A stretch of 64,000 nt of DNA from Thalassotalea sp. 1_MG-2023 (GCF_030546745.1 NZ_JAUOPD010000010.1:62001-126000), one strand, 5' to 3'; positions 37,531-48,177 are shown, numbered from the stretch's first letter. Made by a program: numbers and translations. The notes: generated from the letters alone by a model not told the origin.

Positions 37531-38241
37531 TTACACTGCGCGTGATAGTAGCATCGACTTAATATGGCCGATTGCTTTCGTTGGGTTTAACCCTTTTGGA
37601 CACACATCAACACAGTTCATAATGCCATGACAACGAAATACGCTGTAAGCATCTTGTAAATCATCTAAACGTTCATCTGTTGCTGTATCACGGCTATCAA
37701 TTAAAAATCGATATGCGTGTAACAAGCCTGCTGGACCGACAAATTTATCAGGATTCCACCAGAACGATGGGCATGATGTTGAACAACAGGCACACAAGAT
37801 ACATTCATATAATCCATCAAGCTTTTCACGCTCTTCGATCGTTTGTAAATGTTCTCTGGCTGGTTGTTCTTTGCCATCGTTAATTAAATAAGGCTTAATT
37901 TTTTCATATTGGTTATAAAATTGTGTCATGTCTATAACCAAATCACGTACTACCGGTAAACCTGGTAATGGGCGTAAAACAATCTTACTTGCTTTTACAG
38001 CCGATAAAGGTGTAATACAGGCAAGACCATTTTTACCATTCATGTTTAAACCGTCAGAACCACAAACACCTTCACGACACGAACGACGGAAAGACAATGT
38101 TGAATCTTGCTCTTTGAGCAAAATTAACGCGTCTAAAACCATCATGTCTGAGCCTTCTGGTATTTCTAGCTCATAATCCTTCATATAAGGGGCATTATCA
38201 ACATCAGGGTTGTAACGGTAAATAGAAAATACTTGTTTCAT
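37531..38241 (-). CDS. sdhB: Succinate dehydrogenase iron-sulfur subunit
   Basis: This 236-residue subunit carries the three clusters between FAD and quinone. The 2Fe-2S site is CREGVCGSDGLNMNGKNGLAC-like (residues ~55-76). The 4Fe-4S site is CILCACCSTSCPSFWW near 147, and the 3Fe-4S site includes CHGIMNCVDVCPKGLNP near 204. It follows sdhA by 12 bases in the sdhCDAB operon and is membrane-bound through SdhC/D. Confidence 0.98.
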   Translation of the reverse strand: MKQVFSIYRYNPDVDNAPYMKDYELEIPEGSDMMVLDALILLKEQDSTLSFRRSCREGVCGSDGLNMNGKNGLACITPLSAVKASKIVLRPLPGLPVVRDLVIDMTQFYNQYEKIKPYLINDGKEQPAREHLQTIEEREKLDGLYECILCACCSTSCPSFWWNPDKFVGPAGLLHAYRFLIDSRDTATDERLDDLQDAYSVFRCHGIMNCVDVCPKGLNPTKAIGHIKSMLLSRAV

Positions 38242-38253
38242 CGTTAATGCTCC

Positions 38254-40023
38254 TTAGTACGTGCGAGCTTTCGGCGGGAAAGCTTCACGGTGAACGGGGG
38301 CCATGTTTACTTGACGCTTTGACATATCTTCAGTGTCTGGCGAGTAAATAGAATGACATAACCAGTTTTCGTCATCACGTTCAGTGAAATCTTGACGAGC
38401 ATGTGCACCACGAGACTCAGTACGGAAGTTAGCAGCCTTAGCAGAGCAAAAAGCCGTTTCCATTAAGTTATCTAACTCTAAACACTCTATACGTTGAGTG
38501 TTAAACTCAGATGATTTATCGTCTAACTTCGCATGCTTAAGGCGTTCACGAATTTCCGTTAATTCCTTCATACCTTGTGCCATTGCTTCACCTTCTCTAA
38601 ACACAGAGAAATTTAATTGCATGCACTGCTGAAGGTCTTTACGAATTTGAGTCGGATCTTCACCTGTTGTTGATGATTCCCAACGGTTAAAGCGTGCAAG
38701 TGCAGCATCTAAATCAGAATCAGACGCTTCTTTACCAAAGGCAGAACCCGCTAGGTATTCACCTAAGAAATTACCCGCAGCACGACCAAATACCACTAGG
38801 TCAAGCAATGAATTACCACCTAAACGGTTGGCACCATGTACTGATACATTGGCAATTTCACCAACAGCAAATAAACCTTCAATGATAACGTCTTCACCCG
38901 TTTCAGGGTTGAAACTGATTGCCTGACCATTAACATTACAAGGCACACCGCCCATTTGGTAATGACATGTTGGAATAACAGGAATTGGTTCTTCTGCTGG
39001 ATCAACGTGAGCAAATGTTTTAGATAAATCACAAACACCAGGTAGGCGTTGATTTAACGTTTCACGGCCAAGGTGATCTAGTTTAAGTTTAATATGTGGA
39101 CCCCACGGGCCATCACAACCACGACCTTCACGGATCTCAGTCATCATAGAGCGTGCAACAACATCACGACCCGCTAAATCTTTAGCGTTTGGTGCGTAAC
39201 GTTCCATAAAGCGTTCACCGTCTTTATTCAATAGGTAACCACCTTCACCACGACAACCTTCTGTCACCAATACACCAGCACCAGCAATACCCGTTGGGTG
39301 GAATTGCCACATTTCCATATCTTGCATTTGCACACCAGCACGGAGTGACATGCCAACACCATCACCGGTATTAATATGAGCATTGGTTGTTGATGCGAAA
39401 ATACGACCAGCACCACCAGTAGCTAATACGGTTGCGCGTGCTTTAAAGTAACACACTTCACCAGATTCAATATCTATTGCAGTAGCACCTACAACCGCAC
39501 CGTCACTGTTTTTAACTAAATCTAATGCATACCATTCAGAAAAAACGTTTGTTTTGTTTTTTACATTCTGTTGGTATAAGCAGTGTAACAAGGCATGGCC
39601 TGTTCTATCAGCTGCTGCTGCAGTTCGCGCGGCTTGTTCACCACCGAAGTTTTTAGATTGTCCACCGAAAGGACGTTGATACACTTTGCCGTTCTCAAAT
39701 CGAGAAAACGGTAAGCCCATCTTTTCCAATTCAATAATAGATTCAGGGCCAGTTTTACACATATATTCAATTGCGTCTTGGTCGCCGATATAATCAGAAC
39801 CTTTCACAGTGTCGTACATATGTTGTTCCCAGTGATCTTCATGCGCATTACCAAGCGCAACAGTAATACCACCTTGAGCAGATACTGTATGAGAACGAGT
39901 AGGGAAAACTTTTGAAATCAAAGCACAACTTTTGCCTGATTCCGATATTGCGAGTGCAGCACGCATGCCAGCACCGCCTGCGCCAATAACGATGGCGTCA
40001 AATTCACGAACTGATACGCTCAC
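38254..40023 (-). CDS. sdhA: Succinate dehydrogenase flavoprotein subunit
   Basis: This 589-residue flavoprotein oxidises succinate to fumarate. The FAD-binding N terminus is [18 protein letters not shown]. The covalent-FAD histidine lies in [13 protein letters not shown]. The substrate site includes [21 protein letters not shown] and [12 protein letters not shown]. The C-terminal end ([13 protein letters not shown]) is standard. It starts directly after sdhD in the operon. Confidence 0.98.
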   Translation of the reverse strand: MSVSVREFDAIVIGAGGAGMRAALAISESGKSCALISKVFPTRSHTVSAQGGITVALGNAHEDHWEQHMYDTVKGSDYIGDQDAIEYMCKTGPESIIELEKMGLPFSRFENGKVYQRPFGGQSKNFGGEQAARTAAAADRTGHALLHCLYQQNVKNKTNVFSEWYALDLVKNSDGAVVGATAIDIESGEVCYFKARATVLATGGAGRIFASTTNAHINTGDGVGMSLRAGVQMQDMEMWQFHPTGIAGAGVLVTEGCRGEGGYLLNKDGERFMERYAPNAKDLAGRDVVARSMMTEIREGRGCDGPWGPHIKLKLDHLGRETLNQRLPGVCDLSKTFAHVDPAEEPIPVIPTCHYQMGGVPCNVNGQAISFNPETGEDVIIEGLFAVGEIANVSVHGANRLGGNSLLDLVVFGRAAGNFLGEYLAGSAFGKEASDSDLDAALARFNRWESSTTGEDPTQIRKDLQQCMQLNFSVFREGEAMAQGMKELTEIRERLKHAKLDDKSSEFNTQRIECLELDNLMETAFCSAKAANFRTESRGAHARQDFTERDDENWLCHSIYSPDTEDMSKRQVNMAPVHREAFPPKARTY

Positions 40024-40371
40024 TTACACACCCCACACTGTTAAGAAGCCGGCTACTAAATAAGCAAGTAGCAATACGGCAAATAAAAATTGTAATAATC
40101 CACGCAAAAACGCTGGTTTGACATAATCAGAAAGCACTTGCCAAACACCAATCCATGCATGAACTAATAAGGCAAAAAGCGCTAAAACAGTGAAGACTTT
40201 TGTACACAGGTTATTGAAAAAACCTTGCCAAATATCGAAAGTTACTTCAGGTGTTATAACGAAAAAACCTAATAGGTAAAGAGTATAAGCGGCCAGTAGC
40301 ACAGCGCTTGCACGTAATAAAATAAAATCATGGACGCCTGAACGGCCCACAGTAGCTGCGTTATTTACCAT
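40024..40371 (-). CDS. sdhD: Succinate dehydrogenase membrane anchor subunit
   Basis: This 115-residue protein has three membrane helices and helps bind heme b and quinone. Family features include VHDFILLRASAVLLAAYTLYLLGF and the HAWIGVWQVLSDYVKP segment with the heme-side histidine. The ATG at 40371 overlaps the sdhC stop (ATGGTAA). A longer frame opens at 40407 but would start inside sdhC. It is flanked by sdhC and sdhA. Confidence 0.95.
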   Translation of the reverse strand: MVNNAATVGRSGVHDFILLRASAVLLAAYTLYLLGFFVITPEVTFDIWQGFFNNLCTKVFTVLALFALLVHAWIGVWQVLSDYVKPAFLRGLLQFLFAVLLLAYLVAGFLTVWGV

Positions 40372-40739
40372 AAACGAACTCCAAATACGACAGTTAATAC
40401 TAACCAAAGAGCAATGATAAGTTTGGCACTAGCAATTCCTGACGCTTTCTCTTCAAAATGCCCAAGATCCATCAATAAATGACGAATACCACCAAGCAAA
40501 TGGTATAGAAGCGCGGAAATAATACCGATTATGATTAATTTAAAGAAAACACCATCAAGCAATGCTTTTACTTGCGCGAAGCCATCTGCAGAAGTTAATG
40601 ATAAGGATAATGTCCACAATAAAATACCGATAGCAAATACCATAATCACACCTGAGATACGGTGTAAAATGGATGCATGTGCTGCCGAATGCATTTTTAT
40701 CGTAGTTAAATCTAGGTTTACAGGACGTTGTTTTTTCAC
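40365..40739 (-). CDS. sdhC: Succinate dehydrogenase cytochrome b556 subunit
   Basis: This 124-residue three-helix protein has the SdhC signature RPVNLDLTTIKMHSAAHASILHRISGV and the downstream heme-ligand segment LLYHLLGGIRHLLMDLGH. It is the first gene of sdhCDAB-sucAB. Its promoter lies in the 400-base region shared with divergent gltA. Confidence 0.96.
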   Translation of the reverse strand: MKKQRPVNLDLTTIKMHSAAHASILHRISGVIMVFAIGILLWTLSLSLTSADGFAQVKALLDGVFFKLIIIGIISALLYHLLGGIRHLLMDLGHFEEKASGIASAKLIIALWLVLTVVFGVRLW

Positions 40740-41139
40740 GATTGTTGCCTAAGTGCTCTTTTAGAGCCTTCAACTTTCTTTTTTTGTTACCCATTTTTAC
40801 GATATAAATGAATAACCCCCCAACGATCTTAGTCAAAAAACTAAAAACTTTCCTTGTTTGTAGAACTTTTACTCAGATCAACGTGATTATATAGCTCTAA
40901 ATTTTTAATTACAATTTTCTTACCCGAGATTTTTCCTTGTTTTTAAGGGCTTGCGCCTATTTTTTAATCGATAACAAATAATCATATGACTTTAGTCTAA
41001 TCTTATAACAATTAAATTGACTTTTGGGGGGTGTTTTGAAGTAGAATACGGCGCAGTTTTATATTCATAAAAACTGATTATCTTTTCATTCTATAATTAT
41101 CAGATGATCAGAAAACGAATTAAATAGGGGATAAAACAT
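40740..41139. other. sdhC-gltA divergent promoter region
   Basis: This 400-base region between sdhC and gltA holds no gene. A possible gltA promoter is TTGACT (41017) and TAGAAT (41042), but the 19-base spacing is longer than ideal. I see no clear CRP or ArcA site by eye. AGGGG near 41127 serves as the gltA ribosome-binding site. Confidence 0.5.
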
Positions 41140-42426
41140 ATGGCTGAATCAAAAGCCACTCTTAGTATTGATGGCAAACAAATTGCCGAATTACCAGTAC
41201 TTGAAGGTACTGCAGGCAATCCTGTTATCGATATTCGCACTTTAGGCAGTGCAGGCTACTTCACTTACGACCCAGGTTTTTTAGCTACGGCTTCTTGTGA
41301 ATCAGCAATTACCTTTATCGATGGCGGTAAAGGTGTATTACAACATCGTGGATATGCAATTGACGACCTAGCAAAAGAAGCAGACTATTTAGAAGTTTGC
41401 TACACATTGCTAAATGGTGAGCTACCAACAGAAGCGCAATATAACGAATTTAAAGACATTATTACTAACCACACAATGGTGCACGAGAAGTTAGCACACT
41501 TCTTCCAAGGTTTTTTACCTGATGCGCATCCAATGGCGATGGTTTGTGGTGTTGTTGGCGCTCTATCTTCATTCTACCACAGTGACTTAGATATTAATGA
41601 TCGTGTACAGCGTATGCGCAGTGCACATCGTTTGATTGCCAAAATGCCAACTATTGCGGCAATGGCGTACAAATATAGTATTGGTCAACCTTTTGTTTAT
41701 CCTAGAAATGACCTAACTTATGCTGAAAACTTCCTTCACATGTTGTTTTCAGTACCTGCAGAAGAATATAAAGTAAGCCCTACGCTTGCTCGCGCAATGG
41801 ATCGCATCTTCACGCTACATGCTGATCATGAACAAAACGCTTCTACTTCTACTGTACGTTTAGCAGGTTCTTCTGGCGCAAACCCTTATGCATGTATTGC
41901 TGCAGGTGTTGCTTCACTATGGGGCCCTGCACATGGCGGAGCTAATGAAGCGTGTCTAAACATGCTAGAAGAAATTGGCGACTTGAGCCGTGTTGACGAA
42001 TTTGTTGCACGTGCTAAAGATAAAAATGACTCATTCCGTTTAATGGGCTTTGGTCATCGTGTGTATAAGAATTTCGACCCACGCGCAACTGTAATGCGTG
42101 ATACTTGCCACGAAGTACTAAACGAATTAGGTGTTAAGGACCCGCTATTAGACGTAGCCATGGCACTAGAAAAAGTCGCATTAGAAGACCCATATTTCAT
42201 TGAGAAGAAATTATATCCAAACGTTGATTTCTACTCAGGCATTATTTTAAAAGCAATCGGTATTCCAACAAATATGTTTACGGTTATTTTCGCTATGTCG
42301 CGTACCGTAGGTTGGATTGCACATTGGGATGAAATGTTAGGTCAACCAGGACAGAAAATTGGTCGTCCTCGTCAAAACTATGTTGGCGATATCAACCGTG
42401 AATTTAAAGCATTGTCTGAAAGATAA
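41140..42426 (+). CDS. gltA: Citrate synthase
   Basis: This 428-residue type II citrate synthase condenses oxaloacetate and acetyl-CoA. The active-site motifs are visible: [35 protein letters not shown] (catalytic His) and [15 protein letters not shown] (His and the CoA-contact region); the C terminus is GRPRQNYVG. It is divergent from the sdh-suc operon, so the start of the TCA cycle is encoded beside its later steps. A terminator follows. Confidence 0.98.
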   Translation: MAESKATLSIDGKQIAELPVLEGTAGNPVIDIRTLGSAGYFTYDPGFLATASCESAITFIDGGKGVLQHRGYAIDDLAKEADYLEVCYTLLNGELPTEAQYNEFKDIITNHTMVHEKLAHFFQGFLPDAHPMAMVCGVVGALSSFYHSDLDINDRVQRMRSAHRLIAKMPTIAAMAYKYSIGQPFVYPRNDLTYAENFLHMLFSVPAEEYKVSPTLARAMDRIFTLHADHEQNASTSTVRLAGSSGANPYACIAAGVASLWGPAHGGANEACLNMLEEIGDLSRVDEFVARAKDKNDSFRLMGFGHRVYKNFDPRATVMRDTCHEVLNELGVKDPLLDVAMALEKVALEDPYFIEKKLYPNVDFYSGIILKAIGIPTNMFTVIFAMSRTVGWIAHWDEMLGQPGQKIGRPRQNYVGDINREFKALSER

Positions 42427-42444
42427 TGTCATTTATTGTTACGT

Positions 42445-42473
42445 AAAAGGGAGCTTCATGCTCCCTTTTTTTA
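42445..42473 (+). terminator. gltA terminator
   Basis: Arms AAAAGGGAGC and GCTCCCTTTT enclose TTCAT and run into a T tract. The hairpin lies 18 bases after the gltA stop. Confidence 0.9.
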
Positions 42474-42545
42474 TCTCATAAACGCCAAAAATCAAACACC
42501 TATTTGAAATAAATACTCAAATAATTATTCATTTTTTATAACCGT

Positions 42546-43535
42546 TTATACCGCGAATTTTTGACGATAATCTTTCGGTGTTAAGCCAGTAAATCTTTTA
42601 AATAATTGTCGAAAACTACTAATGTCTTCATATCCAACTGACCAAGTAATTTTGTTGATTGATTCAGTTGAGTTCTCTAATTTCAACTTTGCCTGTTCAA
42701 CCCGTATTCGTTGCAAATACGTTAAAGGATTCTCTGACGTTGCTTGTTTAAAACGCCGTTTAAACGTACGTGAACCAAGACCTACCCTTTCAGCTAACGC
42801 TTCTATTGATATATCTTGTTTATAATGACTTTCGATGTACTCTTGCGCTTTTAAAATGGCTTGATCATGATGGTCTTTTTGTTTTTCGAAACTCACGTAA
42901 GGCGATTGCTTCTCACGTATTGGATCAAACACTAATAGTTTCGCGCATTCAGCGCTGATATCTTTACCGATATACTTATTTATTAAATATAAAGACAAAT
43001 CAATATAAGATATTGATCCACCAGAGCAAATTGTATCGCCATTATCAACAATAAGCTCATCTGAAGTGAGCTTAATATTGGGGTATAAGCGTCTGAACAA
43101 ATCTGCATTTCGCCAATGTGTTGTCGCTAATTTTCCTGTTAATAGCCCACTATTAGCTAACAAAAAAGCTCCTGTACAGTAACTTGCTACGACGGCACCT
43201 AACTGATGGTAGCGAGTTAACCAATTGACTATTGCACTTTGATGTTCTATTTCTGTTGATTCTTGACAGCACTCAACAACAATTTCAGCACTAGCTGAAA
43301 TAATCAAAATATCTAATGCATCGTTTGTTTTAATTGATGCCGTTGGTTGTATTTCGATACCATTAAACCCTGTCACAGGGCGATCATCAATTGTGTATAT
43401 ATTACAGTTGATATGATGTTTACTATTTTTCCCGTACTTTTTTTCAATACAGAAATTAGCCGCATAAAAAATATCAAGCACACCATAAATACCCGAAACC
43501 ATACAATTGTTTACAGCAATTAAACCAATATTCAT
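42546..43535 (-). CDS. GlxA-type AraC family regulator
   Basis: This 329-residue regulator has an N-terminal DJ-1/PfpI-like domain (about 1-190) with GAVVASYCTGAFLLANSGLL around the family's nucleophile-elbow position. A C-terminal AraC DNA-binding domain (about 225-325) has two HTH motifs, e.g. IEALAERVGLGSRTFKRRFKQAT and ITWSVGYEDISSFRQLFKRFTGLTPKDYR. This is the GlxA/FtrA architecture. Its target is unknown; the divergent small membrane gene at 43651 is a candidate. A TGTCA-x4-TGACA dyad lies between them. Confidence 0.93.
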   Translation of the reverse strand: MNIGLIAVNNCMVSGIYGVLDIFYAANFCIEKKYGKNSKHHINCNIYTIDDRPVTGFNGIEIQPTASIKTNDALDILIISASAEIVVECCQESTEIEHQSAIVNWLTRYHQLGAVVASYCTGAFLLANSGLLTGKLATTHWRNADLFRRLYPNIKLTSDELIVDNGDTICSGGSISYIDLSLYLINKYIGKDISAECAKLLVFDPIREKQSPYVSFEKQKDHHDQAILKAQEYIESHYKQDISIEALAERVGLGSRTFKRRFKQATSENPLTYLQRIRVEQAKLKLENSTESINKITWSVGYEDISSFRQLFKRFTGLTPKDYRQKFAV

Positions 43536-43575
43536 TACACACCTACAGCAACACTGTCACTTTTACCTTTTAATA

Positions 43576-43589
43576 TGTCAAATATGACA
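43576..43589. promoter_or_regulatory. TGTCA-x4-TGACA dyad between the AraC gene and the small membrane gene
   Basis: TGTCA (43576-43580) and TGACA (43585-43589) are separated by AATA in the 115-base divergent spacer. The site could be an operator, but one short dyad in AT-rich DNA is weak evidence. Confidence 0.35.
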
Positions 43590-43650
43590 CTTGTTGATTT
43601 AATGCGCAAGTCATAAACTTTACTTCGTGAGCCTTCAGGAGGAAATTCAC

Positions 43651-43917
43651 ATGATAAAAACGATACGCTTCATTCAAACAGTACACACTTTATTTATGTT
43701 AGTTATTTTTATTACCTTCGCAGTAATACCATTTTATTATCCAATATCAGCATTCGGTGCTTTTGTTGTTTTGCCATTATTACTATTAATGACCATAACT
43801 TTTGGTGTGATAATAGATAACAGATTGAATAGACTGTTAAATAACATCAATACTATTTCAGGTACGATTAAAGCACATGTAAAAGACTGCCCATATTTAA
43901 AAGGAATATGTTGCTAA
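43651..43917 (+). CDS. Small two-helix membrane protein with cysteine-rich C terminus
   Basis: This 88-residue protein has two membrane helices (about 8-28 and 36-58), an amphipathic segment, and a C terminus with three cysteines (CPYLKGICC). AGGAGG, a near-perfect ribosome-binding site, lies eight bases before the ATG at 43651. The frame also opens at 43627 without that support. It is divergent from the GlxA-type regulator and may be its target. No family is recognised. Confidence 0.65.
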   Translation: MIKTIRFIQTVHTLFMLVIFITFAVIPFYYPISAFGAFVVLPLLLLMTITFGVIIDNRLNRLLNNINTISGTIKAHVKDCPYLKGICC

Positions 43918-43988
43918 TAAAATACAGTTTTGCCTAATAGAAGTACTGACTATATAATGCGCCAACTTTTTAGTTTAGTTGTCGTGTT

Positions 43989-44798
43989 ATGTCAGATTAT
44001 CAAACAAGGTTTGGCGGTATTGAACGTTTATATGGACAAGTAGGTACTGCTGCGATTCAAAATTCACACATTTGTGTTGTAGGCATAGGTGGTGTTGGCT
44101 CTTGGGTGGCTGAATCGCTGGCCCGAACCGGTGTAAGTACCCTTACCTTAATTGATTTAGACGACATTTGTACTACGAATACTAACAGGCAAATACATGC
44201 GCTTACTTCGACTGTCGGTCAAAGTAAAGTTGATGTGATGGCTGAACGCATCTCACTTATTAACCCTGATTGCATTGTTCATTGTATTGAAGATTTTGTT
44301 ACGAAAGAAAACTTAGCCGATTTAATGGATAAAGGGTATGACTATGTCATTGATGCTATTGATTCTGTACAAATCAAAACAGCAATGATAGCTCACTGTA
44401 AGCGAAATAAAATAAATTTAGTCACTATTGGTGGCGCTGGTGGGCAAATCGATCCGAGTAAAATTGCTATCTCAGATCTCGCACATACTTACCAAGATCC
44501 CTTATTATCAAAAGTACGAAACCAACTTCGTCGGGAGTTTAATTTTAGCCGCAATACTAAAAGAAAATTCGGTGTTGATGCTGTTTTTTCAACCGAGCAA
44601 TTAAACTATCCAGATGGCTCAGGTGAAGTATGTCAAGCCAAACAGGCTAACAACGGTGCAATGCGCCTTGATTGCAGTGGTGGTTTTGGTGCAGCTACGC
44701 ATGTAACGGCAAGCTTCGCTTTTTTTGCTGTGGGTAAAGCATTAGATAAAATCACTAAAAAAGCACGATTAAAAAATCAACGTTACGTATCAGATTAG
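43989..44798 (+). CDS. tcdA: tRNA threonylcarbamoyladenosine dehydratase
   Basis: This 269-residue E1-like ATP-dependent enzyme converts t6A37 to cyclic t6A37 in tRNA. The nucleotide-binding loop is VVGIGGVGSWVAESLARTG and the adenylating segment is DLDDICTTNTNRQIHA. A catalytic-region cysteine lies in the LDCSGGFG motif. Formerly CsdL, it takes part with the CsdA-CsdE sulfur relay. Here it is convergent with a csdA-csdE fusion gene, overlapping its 3' end by four bases, so the CSD set is complete in one place. Confidence 0.95.
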   Translation: MSDYQTRFGGIERLYGQVGTAAIQNSHICVVGIGGVGSWVAESLARTGVSTLTLIDLDDICTTNTNRQIHALTSTVGQSKVDVMAERISLINPDCIVHCIEDFVTKENLADLMDKGYDYVIDAIDSVQIKTAMIAHCKRNKINLVTIGGAGGQIDPSKIAISDLAHTYQDPLLSKVRNQLRREFNFSRNTKRKFGVDAVFSTEQLNYPDGSGEVCQAKQANNGAMRLDCSGGFGAATHVTASFAFFAVGKALDKITKKARLKNQRYVSD

Positions 44799-46435
44799 CC
44801 AATAACACGCTTTATTTTATTTACAATCGCTAACAGCCCATTACCGCGTGATGGGCTTAAATGCTGAAGAAGCCCTAATGAATCAAAGTACCTATTAAAA
44901 TCAAACGCTTTAACATACGGTACTGGCTTATTATTTACCGCTTTTAGCACAATGACTAATAATCCTTTGATAATTTTAGCTTGTGAAAATGCTTGAATAA
45001 CCACCTCGTTTTTGTCATTCACATAAACATACAGCCATGCATCACTTTCACAGCCATCAACGAGTGTTTCGTCTGTTTTCAACGTATCAGGCATTGTAGC
45101 CAACGTTTTACCAAGTAGCATAATTTGACGGTGCTTGGCATCCCAAGACTGCGCCTTTGCAAATAAAGGCATAATATCGTTAGGAAGCATTTCTGTTTTA
45201 CTCGTGACATTTGGCCTTTCGTGCTCAGTGAGAAAGTTTTTTAGCAAGGCTATTAATTTATCAACGTCTTCTTTTGTATTGTAAAGTGCTAACGATACTC
45301 TAATACAGCCTTGCACAGCCAAGTATTCCATTAAAGGCATCGCACAATGATGCCCTCCTCTCACAGCGACACCTTTACTATCCAGATAACTAGCAACGTC
45401 TTGTGGGTGGATTGCTTCGATATTAAACGAAAATATGCCAATGTCAGGTTGCTCACTAACTAACAAGGCTAAAGGCTTTAAAGCTGATAATTGCTGATAA
45501 GCATATTGAGTAAGCGCTTTTTCATTATCTCTTACGCTTTGATTCGTTTTTAAAAAATTAATTGCCGCATCAAAACCAATGATGCCCGCGATATTCGGAG
45601 TACCCGTTTCAAATTTATAAGGTAGGGTATTAAAAGTGGTGCCAGAGGTAAAACTTACTTTTTTGATCATTTCTCCGCCAGTTTTATAAGGCGGCATAGC
45701 ATTGAGGAGTTCTGCTTTTCCATAAAGGCAACCTACACCAGTAGGGCCATACATTTTGTGCGCAGAAAAAACCATAAAGTCACAATCGAGTTGTTGAACA
45801 TTAATTGGGAGGTGAGCGATGGATTGTGCAGCATCAAGCAGTACTTTCGCCCCAACCGTTTTCGCTTTAGCAATAATGCCTTCAATCGGGTTTATCTTGC
45901 CGATCACATTTGAAATGTGATTAATTGATACCAATTTTGTTTTTTCAGATAATAAATTTTCGAATGAACGAACATCAATAATGCCTGTTTCGGTCAACCC
46001 AATGACGCGTAACTTTATGCCTATTTCTTTTTCAAGTTGCTGCCAAGGCACAATATTCGCGTGATGCTCTGCCTGGCTAACAATAACTTCATCGCCCGCT
46101 GTTAATTGAGATCTTCCCCAAGAATAGGCAACAAGGTTTATTGCTTCTGTAGTTCCACTGGTCCAAATTATTTCGTGCGCATGTTTTGCATTAATTAACT
46201 GCTGAACAGCAATTCTAGTCTCTTCAAATTGCGTTGTTGCCTTACTCGCTAAAGAATGTGCTGAACGATGAACATTGGCATTACTTTGCTGATAATAGGT
46301 TTGTATTGCTTCAATGACACTTTTGGGTTTTTGTGTAGTCGCAGCATTATCGAGATAAATAATTTCATTTCCGTTAACTTCTTGATCCAACAAGGGGAAA
46401 GTTCGGCGTAATTGAGTAAGTTCCACTGACGTCAT
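44795..46435 (-). CDS. Cysteine desulfurase-SufE fusion (CsdA-CsdE)
   Basis: This 546-residue protein joins two enzymes that are usually separate. Residues 1-405 form a group II cysteine desulfurase: PLP-binding K227 in SAHKMYG, and the persulfide cysteine C364 in RGGHHCAMP. Residues about 412-546 form a SufE/CsdE acceptor domain, with acceptor C462 in VDGCESDAWL. Sulfur would pass from C364 to C462 within one chain or dimer. Adjacent tcdA supports the CSD rather than the SUF assignment. I see no stop or frameshift at the junction, so the fusion looks real. Confidence 0.93.
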   Translation of the reverse strand: MTSVELTQLRRTFPLLDQEVNGNEIIYLDNAATTQKPKSVIEAIQTYYQQSNANVHRSAHSLASKATTQFEETRIAVQQLINAKHAHEIIWTSGTTEAINLVAYSWGRSQLTAGDEVIVSQAEHHANIVPWQQLEKEIGIKLRVIGLTETGIIDVRSFENLLSEKTKLVSINHISNVIGKINPIEGIIAKAKTVGAKVLLDAAQSIAHLPINVQQLDCDFMVFSAHKMYGPTGVGCLYGKAELLNAMPPYKTGGEMIKKVSFTSGTTFNTLPYKFETGTPNIAGIIGFDAAINFLKTNQSVRDNEKALTQYAYQQLSALKPLALLVSEQPDIGIFSFNIEAIHPQDVASYLDSKGVAVRGGHHCAMPLMEYLAVQGCIRVSLALYNTKEDVDKLIALLKNFLTEHERPNVTSKTEMLPNDIMPLFAKAQSWDAKHRQIMLLGKTLATMPDTLKTDETLVDGCESDAWLYVYVNDKNEVVIQAFSQAKIIKGLLVIVLKAVNNKPVPYVKAFDFNRYFDSLGLLQHLSPSRGNGLLAIVNKIKRVIG

Positions 46436-46589
46436 TAAACAATAAAAAAAGCATCATAAATTTGCAACGAGTATAACCCATCCTTAATACATATTTTTAA
46501 TAAAATTTCCCTGTTAGTTACTTTTTCGTCTTATGTAAAAAGTGAAAAATTGACTATAACTTAATTAAGCAAATTGCTAGGTGTATATC

Positions 46590-46775
46590 ATGGCTTTATT
46601 TTCGTGGTTCAATGCAAAAAATCAATCGTTATTACCCCAAACACAACCTTTCACACAGAGACACCCTAAAAACATAAAACATACCAATAACTGGCCAACA
46701 ACGCATATTCCCATAAACAAGAAAACGGATATAAATAAAATATTACCATTAAGAGAGGCTAACGCTCCTAGATAA
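46590..46775 (+). CDS. Small protein of unknown function (61 aa)
   Basis: The frame begins MALFSWFNAKNQSLLPQTQP and is rich in Asn, Lys, Pro and Thr, without a membrane helix. AGGTG lies six bases before the ATG at 46590, giving modest support for translation. No family is recognised. It sits between the csdA-csdE fusion and the metallopeptidase-like gene. It could also be non-coding. Confidence 0.4.
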   Translation: MALFSWFNAKNQSLLPQTQPFTQRHPKNIKHTNNWPTTHIPINKKTDINKILPLREANAPR

Positions 46776-46803
46776 CCAGATATATATCGGTTGTTTACCA
46801 ATA

Positions 46804-48168
46804 TTAATGTAAACGTTGCGCATTTACTCGATGATCAGGCATCATAAATCGTTTTGGCTGCTGCTTAAGTAGTTGCCAATATAATGTTGGCACCTTTAAT
46901 TCAAAATATTCAAGCTTTGTTTTTGATGGTATTGGTTTAAATGCTTGTAGCTTGATGGCGATATTGTTACTTGTGCGATTACCTTGACAAGTTCGGCTAC
47001 GGTATAAACCTACGAGGTTATTTGACGAGTCAGAGGTACCGAGTTGCCAACCATTTTCAGTCGCAGTTAACACTGGCGTAGTAGGTAAAATATGATCACG
47101 CCATGGCAGCTGTTCTAATACTTTTGCTCGCAGTACCTTTCGATCACCATGTAACACTTCGTTTTTCAGCACCACTACGTTGTGTGCAAAAGGTTTAGCT
47201 TGTGCAGTTGAACATCGTTGATGATTTAGTGGTAATGGATACTCATCAATAAAGCCGAAAGAGTGCATCAATTCATGCACTAATACATCGATAGTATCGT
47301 GGCGATCAATATAAATAATACCATGATCAACATTAGCCCCTCCTTCTGGGTGCATGATCAATAAATAGTCTACATGCGTTAGTTGATACGATTTCCATAT
47401 ATTAACCTTACATTGAATGCGATCAGTGTTTTGATGAAAACATGCTAAAGCTTTTAACGGTTGATAAAGCGGTTTTTCAAAACAAATATAATCGTTTATC
47501 GGGAACGCTGATAGTTCGCGTATACGATGCTGTAATAAAATTAAGTCGCCGAGCTCTGTCGCTATCGGTTGAATAGTTTTCTCACATTGACGATTCAATG
47601 GTTTTAACTGTTCAAAAATTGAAAAGTTAGCGAGTGTAGTAAACAAAGGATCACGATTATCAATTATCGCTAGTAGTTTTGTACGTTCTTGATATTTATT
47701 TTCATTACCCAGCATTAATGCAGTTTCTATTGATAGTTTAAGTATGTCTCTGTGCTCTGTATAGGAAGAAAGTAAGCGATCTGCTTCCGCTATTTTTTTT
47801 TCAATAATGTAAGATTTAGCTAAACGTGATACTGCTTGTTTATCGCCTTGCTGGGCAGATTTTTTTAACCAAAATAGCGCCTGGTTCTCGCGACCTAAAT
47901 GCCGATAATACTCAGCAATTTCATAACTTACTTTAGGAGCGTCAGTTGATATTTCAATACTGGCACGAAGCCACTTTTCACTACCGACTTTGTGGTTTCT
48001 TCTTAAAAAATGATAATAGGTAGGTAATTCTTTATACGCCCCATAATTTTGCAACCATGATGGGGCAATATCACGCTGTAAGGCGACATTAGTAATCGCG
48101 GGTAGTAATAACGGTATGGCTAAAAGCAAGACAGCGCATACCGATATGATCAGGCTTTTCAACCTCAT
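46804..48168 (-). CDS. Exported TPR/Sel1 protein with HExxH metallopeptidase-like domain
   Basis: This 454-residue protein has an N-terminal signal or anchor (about 5-28) and Sel1/TPR-like repeats (about 60-170: ALFWLKKSAQQGDKQAVSRLAKSYI). A C-terminal domain contains HELMHSFGFIDEY. HExxHxxGxxDE is a zinc-metallopeptidase signature of metzincin or M64-like type. Cysteines near it could form disulfides. It starts nine bases after the nlpI stop on the same strand, so they are co-transcribed. Given NlpI's role as a peptidase adaptor, a link to envelope proteolysis is plausible but unproven. Confidence 0.75.
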   Translation of the reverse strand: MRLKSLIISVCAVLLLAIPLLLPAITNVALQRDIAPSWLQNYGAYKELPTYYHFLRRNHKVGSEKWLRASIEISTDAPKVSYEIAEYYRHLGRENQALFWLKKSAQQGDKQAVSRLAKSYIIEKKIAEADRLLSSYTEHRDILKLSIETALMLGNENKYQERTKLLAIIDNRDPLFTTLANFSIFEQLKPLNRQCEKTIQPIATELGDLILLQHRIRELSAFPINDYICFEKPLYQPLKALACFHQNTDRIQCKVNIWKSYQLTHVDYLLIMHPEGGANVDHGIIYIDRHDTIDVLVHELMHSFGFIDEYPLPLNHQRCSTAQAKPFAHNVVVLKNEVLHGDRKVLRAKVLEQLPWRDHILPTTPVLTATENGWQLGTSDSSNNLVGLYRSRTCQGNRTSNNIAIKLQAFKPIPSKTKLEYFELKVPTLYWQLLKQQPKRFMMPDHRVNAQRLH

Positions 48169-48177
48169 GGTTTTCGA

